A stretch of 64,000 nucleotides of DNA from a virus, in IMG/VR virus record IMGVR_UViG_3300025684_000015, positions 33,887 through 97,886 of that record. One strand, given 5' to 3'. The translations under genes were made by a program, and so were the position numbers. Below are positions 6,933 to 15,764 of the stretch, in pieces; position 1 is the stretch's first letter, and each line of letters opens with the position of its first letter. A model generated the notes under the pieces. That model was not told the DNA's origin. It did no database searches and worked only from the letters and a program-made list of their open reading frames with translations.

Positions 6933-7508
6933 ATGAATGATTATGTTATCCCTCTAAGTAAGCTATCTTACGATAAAGAAGCATGCTTAGAATTTTTTAA
7001 AACTTTAGATTTTGGGAATCGGTGGGATGATAGGCCTACTGGCAGGTATATTCGTGCAGAAAATCCTGATGGCTATTTAGAAGTTCCATGCATTAAACAA
7101 ATCAATAATCAACTACCATATAGCGTCAATTTTCAATTTATTAAGATTGTTGGAGATTGGACAATGCCTATTCACATTGATACATATAGGACAGCTGTAT
7201 TAATGATACCACTATCACCAGATCCAGCACCAACTTATTGGTATGAAGAACCTGACTATATAAAAAAATTACGATTGTCTGGAGATAGAGATGCTTATAT
7301 TAAAGCTTCAAGAAAATTAAAAATAGATCCGATTTACACACATATTCATGATGGTATACCTACTATTATTAATTCAGAATTGCCGCATGGTACTGATACA
7401 CAGAATGGAATTGATCGGCTTACCATACAAATAGGAATGGCCAATACTGATACTGGACCATTCCTATCTTGGGATGAAATTTTTGAAAAAGTAAAAGACT
7501 TAGTCTAA
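6933..7508 (+). CDS. Fe(II)/2-oxoglutarate oxygenase-like protein
   Basis: 191 residues on the plus strand inside a minus-strand region. The facial-triad pattern is visible: H-I-D (residues ~81-83, in WTMPIHIDTYRTAVLMIPL), a distal His in NSELPHGTD (~151), and an Arg in IDRLTIQIGM about 10 residues later that could bind 2-oxoglutarate. Such small phage hydroxylases usually act on amino-acid side chains or free metabolites; the substrate is unknown. It ends one base before the end of the opposing 7509-7802 gene, so the two are convergent. Confidence 0.7.
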   Translation: MNDYVIPLSKLSYDKEACLEFFKTLDFGNRWDDRPTGRYIRAENPDGYLEVPCIKQINNQLPYSVNFQFIKIVGDWTMPIHIDTYRTAVLMIPLSPDPAPTYWYEEPDYIKKLRLSGDRDAYIKASRKLKIDPIYTHIHDGIPTIINSELPHGTDTQNGIDRLTIQIGMANTDTGPFLSWDEIFEKVKDLV

Positions 7509-7802
7509 TTACTCTACTTCGCCTTTAAATACCCATGTGCGAACAATACCATTTTCATCATTATAGGCTGTTCTTGCATTAGCTGCGTCTTGATCACCAC
7601 TTTCAGACTCTGCTTTATATGCTAACCAAATTTCTTCGGTTTCTGCATAGTTTGTCAAAGTTAAAACCAAACCATCTTCAGACATAGCGCGCTCACGAAC
7701 AATCTTATATTCTGATTGTGTGTGTAGAATCATGTCATTTGTTGGTTGCCAAAATGGTACATCAACGCTAGGACGAGTAAATGTCATAACCGTTTTATAC
7801 AT
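7509..7802 (-). CDS. small phage protein, unknown
   Basis: 97 residues, no signal peptide. It begins MYKTVMTFTRP and is a small alpha+beta protein with a YKIVRERAMSEDGLVLTLTN central segment. Its ATG overlaps the stop of the DctP-like gene (position 7802), so it belongs to the metabolic-island transcript. Size and pattern resemble small ferredoxin-like (ABM/DUF) domains, but I cannot name a family. Confidence 0.6.
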   Translation of the reverse strand: MYKTVMTFTRPSVDVPFWQPTNDMILHTQSEYKIVRERAMSEDGLVLTLTNYAETEEIWLAYKAESESGDQDAANARTAYNDENGIVRTWVFKGEVE

Positions 7803-8758
7803 TATGCTGCTCCTTTAATATCTGCAACTAGGCCATTCTCAAAGAATGACTCATATTGCGGATAAACTGATTTAAGAGCTGTAGAAAATCTTGCTCTTTC
7901 TTTTTCTGACATAACAACAGTATCAATGCCAAAAGCTTTTGCTTCTGTTTGAACTCTAACATTATCTGCCAGTGAATCTTCTCTTTCGATTTTAGCTGCT
8001 TCTAATGAAGCTTCTTTCCATGCTTGTTGATCATTAGCAGACATAGAATCCCATAGTTGTTTATTCATTACAATTGAAGTAAGGAATAATGAGTGTGAAG
8101 TGTCATTAATATATTTAGCTACTTCATGCTGCTGTCTAGCAAAGAATCGAGCATATGTGGTAGTACCAGCATCAATACGACCATCTTTCATTGCTTGATT
8201 AATTTCATCAACTAACATTTGAACTGGTTTAGCTTGCACTGCTTCAAACATAGATTGAGATACTGGGCTTTTGGAGCAACCAATAGAAAGATCATAGAAA
8301 TCTTCAAGTCTTTCTAGAGTCTTTGTTGAAGGAATAATCCTATATCCACCTGAATATGTAAAAGCTAAACCTTTTAAATTAGATTTTTTCTCGAGCCATG
8401 AGAACAGATTTTGACCAATTTTTCCATCGAGTACTTTTTCGGCATGGCCATGATCTTCGAATAAGAATGGAAGCCCTAGGGAAAACATGTTCTTTTCAAA
8501 CTTCCCTAGAGTTTCTACATATGTTGTAGCAATATCAATATTGCCAGAGTTAACTAAACTAACAACTTTTTCTCTATCACTAGAGTGAATAGATAAGTTA
8601 CTACCAGTTTCTTTATTCCATTCGGATAGACTTAAAACCCGTAGATCATATCTACCATCAGTGCTATCTTTGATTTTTGCACTAAATACTTTTGCTGCGC
8701 GCAAAAATACATTGAATGGTTCGTGTGCAATAACCCACGTAAGTTGTTTAGTTTCCAT
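7802..8758 (-). CDS. DctP-like TRAP solute-binding protein without signal peptide (copy 1)
   Basis: 318 residues, close to mature DctP length (~305). Hallmarks of the DctP fold: AHEPFNVFLRAAKVFSAKI at the N-terminus, the LGLPFLFEDHGHAEKVLDG segment (~115), GLAFTYSGGYRIIPS (~150) and HSLFLTSIVMNKQLWDSM (~235). The protein starts directly with the mature domain (METKQLTWVIAHE), so it should stay in the cytoplasm, unlike all functional TRAP receptors. At the position of the carboxylate-binding Arg of DctP (S-I-R-x-S in copy 2) it has S-I-G-C-S, so the usual substrate contact seems lost. No DctQ/DctM membrane genes occur in the window. It lies 6 bases downstream of tctC. Confidence 0.8.
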   Translation of the reverse strand: METKQLTWVIAHEPFNVFLRAAKVFSAKIKDSTDGRYDLRVLSLSEWNKETGSNLSIHSSDREKVVSLVNSGNIDIATTYVETLGKFEKNMFSLGLPFLFEDHGHAEKVLDGKIGQNLFSWLEKKSNLKGLAFTYSGGYRIIPSTKTLERLEDFYDLSIGCSKSPVSQSMFEAVQAKPVQMLVDEINQAMKDGRIDAGTTTYARFFARQQHEVAKYINDTSHSLFLTSIVMNKQLWDSMSANDQQAWKEASLEAAKIEREDSLADNVRVQTEAKAFGIDTVVMSEKERARFSTALKSVYPQYESFFENGLVADIKGAA

Positions 8759-8764
8759 TTTAGT

Positions 8765-9718
8765 TTACTCTCCGAAAATTTCTCTGTATCCTGGCTCTAA
8801 TAGTTTTCTATTAGCAATATACGCATTCTTTAATCCTTGCGAATTAAGTGCTGCTTTATCTATATTTATCATTCTTTTTTCGCGTTCTGCCTTAGCTTTT
8901 TCACTTTGTACGGCTTTTGCTAAATTAATTTCATACCATTTTACAATTTCTGGATCAGTACCTTTTGCTAAAAGGGCACCGACTGTAGACATTTGTAAAA
9001 TTCCTGGATATGTTTCATTAACAGCTTCAGTATTAGGCAATGCTGGTAGTCTTCCATTAGACATTACCGCAATATACTTAATATCACCACTATTATAGAA
9101 CGCAACTGTTGGTGGCATACCACCTACCCAAATATCAACTTCACCAGCGGCTACGTCTTTAATAGCTTCTGCTGATTTTCTATATTTTACAAAGTTGACT
9201 TTATCTTTTGAGATACCTTCAGCTTCTAAAATAAGATTTGTTGCAACAATCTGATTAGGGAATGTTGTTGTGATATTTAGTGGTTTATTTGAAGTGCGAA
9301 TCCATTCAACCAATGCGGCTAATGAATTAATAGGTGTGTCGTGCTTTACGGCGATCACAATACTAGAAGTGATCAAGCCAGAAGTAAATTCGAAATCATT
9401 CGCCCAATCGTAATCAACCAACTCTGGGTTGGTGACTTCACCCATTACATGACTAATGCTTGTAGTCAAAAGCACGTGATGGCCATCTGCTGGGTAAGAT
9501 TTAAGAAAATGTTTTGTTCCGATAATACCAGCGGCACCTGGTTTAAACTCATAGATTACTTCAACACCAAGTGCTTCTTCAATTGACATAAAGCCAGTTG
9601 CATGAAGAGATGTTGGAGAAGAAGGAACCGTAACGGTAATAGGACCTGTTGGTTCCCATGCATACACAGTCGTGTTTGCTAGCACAGCAATAACGAAAGT
9701 CATAATATATTTTAACAT
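8765..9718 (-). CDS. tctC: TctC tripartite tricarboxylate transporter receptor (copy 1)
   Basis: 317 residues. Signal peptide MLKYIMTFVIAVLANTTVYA, then a mature N-terminus WEPTGPITVTVP typical of TctC/Bug receptors. Other family signs: KPGAAGIIGTKHF (~60), the ADGHHVLLTTSISHV strand, AGEVDIWVGGMPPTVAFYNS (~195) and IAVMSNGRLPALPN (~220). In the periplasm TctC proteins capture carboxylates and deliver them to TctA/TctB, both encoded upstream at 10533-12364. A TATAAATA late promoter lies 46 bases upstream. The family is certain; the substrate is unknown. Confidence 0.9.
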   Translation of the reverse strand: MLKYIMTFVIAVLANTTVYAWEPTGPITVTVPSSPTSLHATGFMSIEEALGVEVIYEFKPGAAGIIGTKHFLKSYPADGHHVLLTTSISHVMGEVTNPELVDYDWANDFEFTSGLITSSIVIAVKHDTPINSLAALVEWIRTSNKPLNITTTFPNQIVATNLILEAEGISKDKVNFVKYRKSAEAIKDVAAGEVDIWVGGMPPTVAFYNSGDIKYIAVMSNGRLPALPNTEAVNETYPGILQMSTVGALLAKGTDPEIVKWYEINLAKAVQSEKAKAEREKRMINIDKAALNSQGLKNAYIANRKLLEPGYREIFGE

Positions 9719-9763
9719 AATATTTTTTTTTCCTTTTAATGGGATTTATTTGATTTATACGAT

Positions 9764-9771
9764 TATTTATA
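9764..9771 (-). promoter_or_regulatory. T4-type late promoter before tctC
   Basis: TATAAATA on the minus strand, 46 bases upstream of the tctC ATG, just before the stop of the upstream hydroxylase gene (9775). Confidence 0.65.
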
Positions 9772-9774
9772 TTT

Positions 9775-10500
9775 TTACTTATTTGTCATTGAGCACAATT
9801 TAAGAACATTCTCCCAAGTCTTAGGAACGTTAACAACCAAATGAATTGATCCATCTTCCCAAGAATGAGTTCTATGCGTTTTCATTGTATCAACGTAATA
9901 AGCCCGACCAGGAATAATATCCTGTTTTTGGCCAGATTGACTCCATTCAAAAGAATCACTATCACATGCTTTCGATAAGAAAGCTACGATACGAATAGTT
10001 TTTCTAGTAATAAGTGGATAGTCTTTATGCGGTGGGAAATACCCACCCGCATTTACTTTAACTAAGAAAGTTCTACCAAGTTTGTCAAATGGTTCCAACA
10101 ACTCATGGAGAGAAGTTAGAGCATGATATACGTCTGTCTTATGGTTGAAGTCTTGGTCAAGTAAAAACTCGTTTCCAGTCTTAATTCTAGATTGTGGGAT
10201 AGAAAGATTTTCCGAATGAGAACTTCCTTCTAATCCAACTAGAACAAGACCTTCTCTATTATTTGGTGCCCATGCTTTTTTCAAGTATGGTTCCCAATCG
10301 TTATCAAATAACGATAATTCTTTATTTAATTGATCTAAATTAATTCTTGGTTTTAATAGTTCGAATTCACCCATTGCTTGCAATTGTAGCTCGCACATAA
10401 GATCTTCTTGCGTGGGTGTAAACTTTTCTGGCTTACGAGAATACTTCTCAAACCAGTTACCAGTATTTTCACCATCACCTTTATTTTTGATTTCTGTCAT
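9775..10500 (-). CDS. aspartyl/asparaginyl beta-hydroxylase-like oxygenase
   Basis: 241 residues. The C-terminal half carries the cupin-type Fe(II)/2OG core: H-K-D (in GGYFPPHKDYPL, ~155), RKTIRIVAFL, a PGRAYYVDTMKTHRTHSW segment with the distal His (~213) and a following Val-Asn strand. This layout fits the Asp/Asn beta-hydroxylase family, which hydroxylates side chains of proteins or amino acids. The N-terminal ~50 residues are polar and variable. It sits between tctA and tctC; the insertion of a hydroxylase in a transporter operon suggests that it acts on the same metabolite or on an associated protein, which is inference. Confidence 0.75.
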   Translation of the reverse strand: MTEIKNKGDGENTGNWFEKYSRKPEKFTPTQEDLMCELQLQAMGEFELLKPRINLDQLNKELSLFDNDWEPYLKKAWAPNNREGLVLVGLEGSSHSENLSIPQSRIKTGNEFLLDQDFNHKTDVYHALTSLHELLEPFDKLGRTFLVKVNAGGYFPPHKDYPLITRKTIRIVAFLSKACDSDSFEWSQSGQKQDIIPGRAYYVDTMKTHRTHSWEDGSIHLVVNVPKTWENVLKLCSMTNK

Positions 10501-10532
10501 CGTAATCCCAATTCATCGCAAATAAAATTGAT

Positions 10533-11954
10533 CTAAACATTCTTTTTCATCCTGTACATATTAGCTGATATGATTGCCAATATACATAACCATATTCCTA
10601 TTGCTATATTACTATGTATAAAGATAGAAAAGTCCCCTTGAGAAATACTAAGAGATCTTCTAAAATATTCTTCAAGCATTGGACCTAGAATTAATCCTAA
10701 AATAAATGGGACAACATTAATATCTAATTTCATAAACAGATAACCGAGAGCAATAAAAGCACAAAGAATAATTAAATCATTTGAGTTATTATTTACTCCA
10801 TACGTTCCAATAAAACAAACAGAAATAATAATAGGATATAATATTGTGTATGGTATTTTAATTAAGCTTACCCATATTTTAATCAACGGATAATTTAAAA
10901 TAAGAAGAATAATATTTCCAAAGAAAATACTGTAAACTAAAGACCAAAATAAATCAGGATGGTTTTGAATTACTAATGGACCAGGAACAATTCCAAATAC
11001 AATCATGGCACCAAGAATCAAAGTCATTGCCATATTTTCTGGTAATCCAAGACTTAATAAAGGAATAAGACTGCCTTGAGCAGCAGCATTATTTGCAGCT
11101 TCTGGAGCAGCAACTCCTTCTATAACTCCGGTGCCTAAATTTTTATTAATATTTTTTTCAACAGTATAAGCAGCATATGTTGCTCCTGTTAGTCCACCAC
11201 CTGGAATAATACCAAGAAACCCACCAATAAGAGTTCCTCTCAATGCTGCGGGAACAAATTGTTTTAAATCTTCTTTTGTTGGAAGAATTGCTAAATTTTT
11301 AGTCTGTACAATAGACATAGTATTTAATGATAAATTTCGAAATACTTCGGCGAATGCAACCATTCCAATTGCAGCTGCAACAAAACTTATTCCATCATAT
11401 AGATCATCAATATTGAATACAAATCTTTCAAGTCCACTATTTAAATCAACACCAACAGTTCCTGTCAATATACCAACCATAACTGCCGCTAATCCAGTTA
11501 AAAGATTATCACTTAGAATAGATGTAACACCAACAAATGCTAAACATAATAATGCAGTATATTCAGCTGGACCAAATTTAAAAGCAAGGTCAGCTAATGG
11601 TGGAGAAATAATTGCCATAGCAATTACCATAATAATACCAGCAATAAAGGAAGAAATAGCTGATACCATAATGGCTTTTCCAGCTAATCCTTTCTTTGCT
11701 AATTTATGACCATCAATACAAGTCATAATAGCACTATTTTCGCCTGGTGTATTTAATAGAATCGCTGTAGTAGATCCACCATATTGAGATCCATAATAGA
11801 TTCCAGCTAACATAATAATACCAGAAATAGGATCCATTCCAAAAGTAATTGGCAATAATAATGCAATTGTTGTTGATGGACCGAGGCCAGGTAATACACC
11901 AACGGCAGTGCCAGCAAGACATCCAATTAATAAAAATATTAATTGCTCTACCAT
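10533..11954 (-). CDS. tctA: TctA large membrane subunit of the tripartite tricarboxylate transporter
   Basis: 473 residues, slightly shorter than bacterial TctA (~500). About 11-12 hydrophobic segments, and the family signatures are intact: GVLPGLGPSTTIALLLP (~19-35), IYYGSQYGGSTTAILLNTPGE (~52-72), and the duplicated half with GIIPGGGLTGATYAAY (~240), APEAANNAAAQGSLIPLL (~275) and SLGLPENMAMTLILGA. The protein forms the cation-coupled translocation pathway in the inner membrane. It overlaps tctB by 7 bases. No frameshift or missing motif is evident, so it looks functional. A complete TctA in a T4-like phage is highly unusual. Confidence 0.95.
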   Translation of the reverse strand: MVEQLIFLLIGCLAGTAVGVLPGLGPSTTIALLLPITFGMDPISGIIMLAGIYYGSQYGGSTTAILLNTPGENSAIMTCIDGHKLAKKGLAGKAIMVSAISSFIAGIIMVIAMAIISPPLADLAFKFGPAEYTALLCLAFVGVTSILSDNLLTGLAAVMVGILTGTVGVDLNSGLERFVFNIDDLYDGISFVAAAIGMVAFAEVFRNLSLNTMSIVQTKNLAILPTKEDLKQFVPAALRGTLIGGFLGIIPGGGLTGATYAAYTVEKNINKNLGTGVIEGVAAPEAANNAAAQGSLIPLLSLGLPENMAMTLILGAMIVFGIVPGPLVIQNHPDLFWSLVYSIFFGNIILLILNYPLIKIWVSLIKIPYTILYPIIISVCFIGTYGVNNNSNDLIILCAFIALGYLFMKLDINVVPFILGLILGPMLEEYFRRSLSISQGDFSIFIHSNIAIGIWLCILAIISANMYRMKKNV

Positions 11955-12364
11955 AATGGTAATGCTTTAAGTACTGTGAGTTTTAATATAATTGCTAAGA
12001 CCGAAGAAACGGCTGTTGAGATAATACATGATTTCCATGTAAAGTCTTTATGAAGAGTTGAAACTAACGGAACTAAAACCACAATAGAAGCTAAAATACC
12101 AAAATACTTAAACGCAAGAATTCCTAAAAATACAGCACCCAGCATTTTAATAAGTACAAATATTTCTAAATGTAATACTTCATTATCATTTTGTGATCGA
12201 AATGCGTATACTGTTGAAATAATAATTAAAATAATAGAAATAATAAATGGGTACATTCCTGGACCCATATTTGCAAGTGTTCCTAATTGCATATTAGATG
12301 ACATAATTAAAAATATAAATCCAATCATAAAAAGTAATATAGAAGTATATTGTTTTTTAGTCAT
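11948..12364 (-). CDS. tctB: TctB small membrane subunit of the tripartite tricarboxylate transporter
   Basis: 138 residues with four hydrophobic segments (about 8-24, 35-52, 70-98, 112-132) and the typical TctB pattern of GTLANMGPGMYPFIISIIL near residue 28. TctB partners TctA in the inner membrane. Its ATG overlaps the last base of the PP-loop gene upstream and its end overlaps tctA by 7 bases, which indicates coupled translation. Confidence 0.9.
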   Translation of the reverse strand: MTKKQYTSILLFMIGFIFLIMSSNMQLGTLANMGPGMYPFIISIILIIISTVYAFRSQNDNEVLHLEIFVLIKMLGAVFLGILAFKYFGILASIVVLVPLVSTLHKDFTWKSCIISTAVSSVLAIILKLTVLKALPLW

Positions 12365-13383
12365 TATTCATATCCACAAAAATCATTATCTTCAACATAG
12401 TATTGTTTAATAAACTCTGTATCAAATGGTTTATAAAAGGATTGTAAAGAATTTGATTCAGATACAATCATATCAGGTTTATTTGTAAAGAATAATTTAC
12501 CCATAGACTGCCATTTTCTTTTGTAAATATGATAGTCTTTATCCTTTGTATAATTATATATTAGATCTTTATAGAGTGATTTATCTGGAGATTTATTTAA
12601 GATTGACCATCTTTGAATATCGTGAGAAGAGTAAAATGTGTCAAATTCTTTATGATAACCCAATCTAGGCTTATATTTTTCTTTAGCGTTTAACCATCTA
12701 AAATTGAAATTAAACCACCAACTAAAATCTTCAATAGTATCAATTGGCCGTGGAGAACTTTTACCAGTTTTTAACATAGCATTGATAAATGCTTCAGCCG
12801 CAATTTTATCAAATCCCAACTCAGCACAAACATTATATAGATTAGTTTTTGTTGCTGGTTTAGTAGTCCAAGATTTATCAATTCGTGAAAGCATCATGCC
12901 ACTAATAATTTGATCTGCATGTTCTGCTTGAATAGTAATACCATCATTATCTTCAGATAAATGTTTTTCAATTGATAAAAGTTTAAAGTTTGGTAAAATA
13001 TAAGTGTAATAAAATTTAGGATTCTCTTTTATAGAGTCACGATTCATTACAATTGTTATTTGATCTAAATTAATATTAGACTTAAGAAATGATATAACCA
13101 TTAAGGTTGAATCAATTCCGCCACTCCATTGTAAATATAAATGTTTACCTGTATCAACTAATTCTAAACAACGACTTTGTAATACATCTTCAAATGTTCC
13201 AACAGCTTTAACTGTAGGAATTTTATATTCTTCTGGCATATATTGCTTTAATGGTGTTACTAATGTTTCTGTTCTATCTGACATCCAACTAAAACGCATA
13301 ATTTTGCGCATAGCTCTTTCGTATAATACCATATCAGGAGTATCTAGAGCACGTAATAATATTGTTGAAGCATGTAGAATCAA
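12364..13383 (-). CDS. PP-loop ATPase, asparagine-synthase C-domain type (copy 1)
   Basis: 339 residues. The PP-loop QWSGGIDSTLMVISFL (~86-101) is the ATP-pyrophosphatase motif of AsnB-type synthetases, and EHADQIISGMM (~153) matches the second AsnB motif (G-x-G-A-D-E). The glutaminase domain is absent, so ammonia or another nucleophile must be supplied separately. A distinctive DFSWWFNFNFRW block (~220) is shared with copy 2 at 16715 (DFFWWIIFNP). The start is uncertain: the longest frame begins with TTG inside the stop of the upstream gene, and ATG at 13332 is the alternative. It adenylates some carboxylate or amide acceptor; the product is unknown. Confidence 0.8.
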   Translation of the reverse strand: MILHASTILLRALDTPDMVLYERAMRKIMRFSWMSDRTETLVTPLKQYMPEEYKIPTVKAVGTFEDVLQSRCLELVDTGKHLYLQWSGGIDSTLMVISFLKSNINLDQITIVMNRDSIKENPKFYYTYILPNFKLLSIEKHLSEDNDGITIQAEHADQIISGMMLSRIDKSWTTKPATKTNLYNVCAELGFDKIAAEAFINAMLKTGKSSPRPIDTIEDFSWWFNFNFRWLNAKEKYKPRLGYHKEFDTFYSSHDIQRWSILNKSPDKSLYKDLIYNYTKDKDYHIYKRKWQSMGKLFFTNKPDMIVSESNSLQSFYKPFDTEFIKQYYVEDNDFCGYE

Positions 13384-13988
13384 TTGACGTATACCATATT
13401 ATCAATTAGACGTTTTAGTTTTGGTAATTCTTGCTGACTACTAATGTCATTTACTTTTTGAATTAATTTATAAACTGAACCATCAATTTTAGCTTTACCA
13501 TAAAAATAAGAATCATTTTCCATATCAATAAATTTTTTAGCCAATTCAAAAGATAATCCTGCTTGACTTGCAAAACATTCTATCATTTTATCATTATATA
13601 AAATATAGCGATCAGTATATCTACTCATAAATTTTTCGGCCATATCATCTATTAAAATAAGACATTCTTTTTTTATATTTAATATCTTTTTTGTCTTTTT
13701 AAATCTTATTGTTTTATGAGATACTAGTAAATCTACTTTTTGAATTTGATAGAATTCATCGATATCACTAGGTTTGGCGACAGAACCTTCACCAGGTCTT
13801 ACCATTCCTACGTTTTGTTGTAGTAAAATTTGATCTATATTTGGATTAAAAGTTGATGTTGTTCGTACTCGCATTACACTTGTATTTAATGCGTACTCAC
13901 AAAGTTTATTTGCTATATCATAATTAGAAGCTTCGCAGTAGATCAGGTGTTCTTCCTGATCTACCACAAAGATATATGTATTAATCAT
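13380..13988 (-). CDS. PP-loop partner protein (copy 1), unknown
   Basis: 202 residues, not recognised. The N-terminus (TYIFVVDQEEHLIYCEAS) aligns by eye with that of the 17940-18575 product (RFLIIDQDVHSLYETAT), and both genes lie directly upstream of, and overlap, a PP-loop gene. I infer a paralogous partner subunit. The middle is basic (KKTKK near 100), the C-terminus helical. It overlaps the oxygenase gene upstream by 4 bases. Confidence 0.7.
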   Translation of the reverse strand: MINTYIFVVDQEEHLIYCEASNYDIANKLCEYALNTSVMRVRTTSTFNPNIDQILLQQNVGMVRPGEGSVAKPSDIDEFYQIQKVDLLVSHKTIRFKKTKKILNIKKECLILIDDMAEKFMSRYTDRYILYNDKMIECFASQAGLSFELAKKFIDMENDSYFYGKAKIDGSVYKLIQKVNDISSQQELPKLKRLIDNMVYVN

Positions 13989-14779
13989 TTTTTGCGAATT
14001 CTAAAAGTAACTACTTTGCGATCAGCTTCTGCAAAAATTGAAGCTGGTCTAGTTGTGTGTAATCTACGAGAATCATAACAAATAATACGACCTGGCTTAG
14101 GACTTACTACTTTACAAGTATCGCCCCAGTCAATTGGAAAACCTCGTTGTTGGCCACCTTTTTGATATCTTTGGTCGTCACCAGTTTCTGTATGATTGCT
14201 GGTGTAGAACATATTATCCGCAAACCATGTTGGATACCATACAGGGTTAGCAACATACATACATGTATATGTACGGTCATTCGATTCATCGGGTTGATCT
14301 CGATGAATTCCATGAGTATGCTTATAGTGTTCATTTGGCTGAGCCGCGGCGTACACTCTCCAACCCTGATCCATATTGGGATCTAATGTTGGTGGTGCAG
14401 TGTATTTATCTTTTATATACTCATCTGGAGAATTTTCTGCTACTGTGCCTTCGGGCTTACCAGCAATTTCAAATTCACCATCAAATTGCATATTGATACA
14501 TTGCCACAATTTATAAATTGGATCATGAGCTTTTAGACTTTCTTCGTCAGAAGCAAAATGAGCTCTTGGCATGAATAAATGGCGGGGCTCTTCCAGCCGC
14601 TTGGGGTAATCATTGGCTTTCCATTTACCAGGAACATATTCATGAATTTCATGAAAGTTGCTAGTTTTCTGCCTTTTCCAAGCGGCTGTCCAAGTTTGTT
14701 CTAATAGGTATTCCCATACTGAATGTCTAAGATCAGCTGGAACAGCGTCATCGACAACTCTTACTTCATAATCAATCAT
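13985..14779 (-). CDS. Fe(II)/2-oxoglutarate oxygenase (prolyl-4-hydroxylase superfamily type)
   Basis: 264 residues. H-R-D in HTHGIHRDQP (~160) and the distal His in YDSRRLHTTRPAS (~244) followed by RKVVTFRIRK form the H-x-D...H triad with a candidate 2OG-binding Arg. CKVVSPKPGRIICYDSR matches the strand that precedes the distal His in phage 2OG hydroxylases. The N-terminal ~60 residues are Trp-rich. It overlaps the partner gene at 13380 by 4 bases, so it is tightly coupled to the PP-loop enzyme; a hydroxylated intermediate passed between them is a reasonable but unproven idea. Confidence 0.8.
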   Translation of the reverse strand: MIDYEVRVVDDAVPADLRHSVWEYLLEQTWTAAWKRQKTSNFHEIHEYVPGKWKANDYPKRLEEPRHLFMPRAHFASDEESLKAHDPIYKLWQCINMQFDGEFEIAGKPEGTVAENSPDEYIKDKYTAPPTLDPNMDQGWRVYAAAQPNEHYKHTHGIHRDQPDESNDRTYTCMYVANPVWYPTWFADNMFYTSNHTETGDDQRYQKGGQQRGFPIDWGDTCKVVSPKPGRIICYDSRRLHTTRPASIFAEADRKVVTFRIRKK

Positions 14780-14807
14780 TCAAATCACATCCTATTTTTA
14801 TTTTAGC

Positions 14808-15749
14808 TTAAGACTTTTGAATTTTCTCAATGATATTATCACTGAAAACATTCATGTACTTTGTGTACAGATGAGCAGTAGCTGCTTTGAACTTAGCAGT
14901 TTCTGATTCAGCCATCTTAACAATTTTAATGCCTTGGGTCTTACATTGATCTACGATACCATCGATAGAAGCAACTGATTCACGACGCTCTAAACGAGCA
15001 GCATTCAATGCAGCGTCTTTCAACACGGCTTGAGTCTTTTCATCTAGACCAGCGTAGAATTCTTTACCAACAATAATTGAGGTAAGGAAAAGTGAATGTG
15101 CAGTGTCATTAACTGTACCAAATGCTTCACCCTGCTTAAGAGGAAGAATACGTACATATGTAGACTCACCACCATCAATAACACCATTTGCATGTGCTTC
15201 ATTCATTTCTTCAAGTTCAACTGAATCAACAACATTTGCGCCTAGAGCTTTAAATGTGTCTACAGCAACAGGAGACTTAGAAGTACGAATGCTCATACCT
15301 TCAAAAGCAGCGACGGTATCTAATTCTTTTTCAGACGGGATAACACGGTATCCACCTGAATATGTAAAGGCCAAACCTTGTACAGGTGATTTTGCCTTAA
15401 GTCCATCCAATAGAGACTGGCCGATAGAGCCTTCTAGAACTTTATCTGCATGGTCATGATCGCGGAACAAGAAAGGCATGTCAAGTGCATACATATCTTT
15501 ATTCCAATCACCAAGCCATGTAGTATACATCTGCGATGCTTCTACAACGCCATCTTCCATTAACTGGAGAAGATCTTGTTTAGTGACTTTTTCGCCACCA
15601 TTATACTTATTTGAGTACTCAGTCAAAGAAAGAATTTCGATGTCTAAAGCACCATTTGTTTGCTCAAGTACTTGCGCTTTGAATCTTTCTGCAGCGCGCA
15701 GAAACAAATCAATAGGCTCATGAGCAATAACCCAACGAATGGTTTTCAT
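14808..15749 (-). CDS. DctP-like TRAP solute-binding protein without signal peptide (copy 2)
   Basis: 313 residues, clearly paralogous to 7802-8758: shared WVIAHEP at the N-terminus, MPFLFRDHDHADKVLEG (~113), GLAFTYSGGYRVIPS (~147), SKSPV and HSLFLTSIIVG (~232). It begins MKTIRWVIAHEP with no signal peptide; a TAGGAG ribosome binding site sits 7 bases before this ATG and an in-frame stop lies ~35 bases upstream, so no hidden leader exists. Here the DctP substrate Arg is kept (S-I-R-T-S). A late promoter (15802-15809) and an imperfect palindrome (15765-15780) precede it. Cytosolic ligand binding is inferred. Confidence 0.82.
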   Translation of the reverse strand: MKTIRWVIAHEPIDLFLRAAERFKAQVLEQTNGALDIEILSLTEYSNKYNGGEKVTKQDLLQLMEDGVVEASQMYTTWLGDWNKDMYALDMPFLFRDHDHADKVLEGSIGQSLLDGLKAKSPVQGLAFTYSGGYRVIPSEKELDTVAAFEGMSIRTSKSPVAVDTFKALGANVVDSVELEEMNEAHANGVIDGGESTYVRILPLKQGEAFGTVNDTAHSLFLTSIIVGKEFYAGLDEKTQAVLKDAALNAARLERRESVASIDGIVDQCKTQGIKIVKMAESETAKFKAATAHLYTKYMNVFSDNIIEKIQKS

Positions 15750-15764
15750 TGTTAAACTCCTAAT

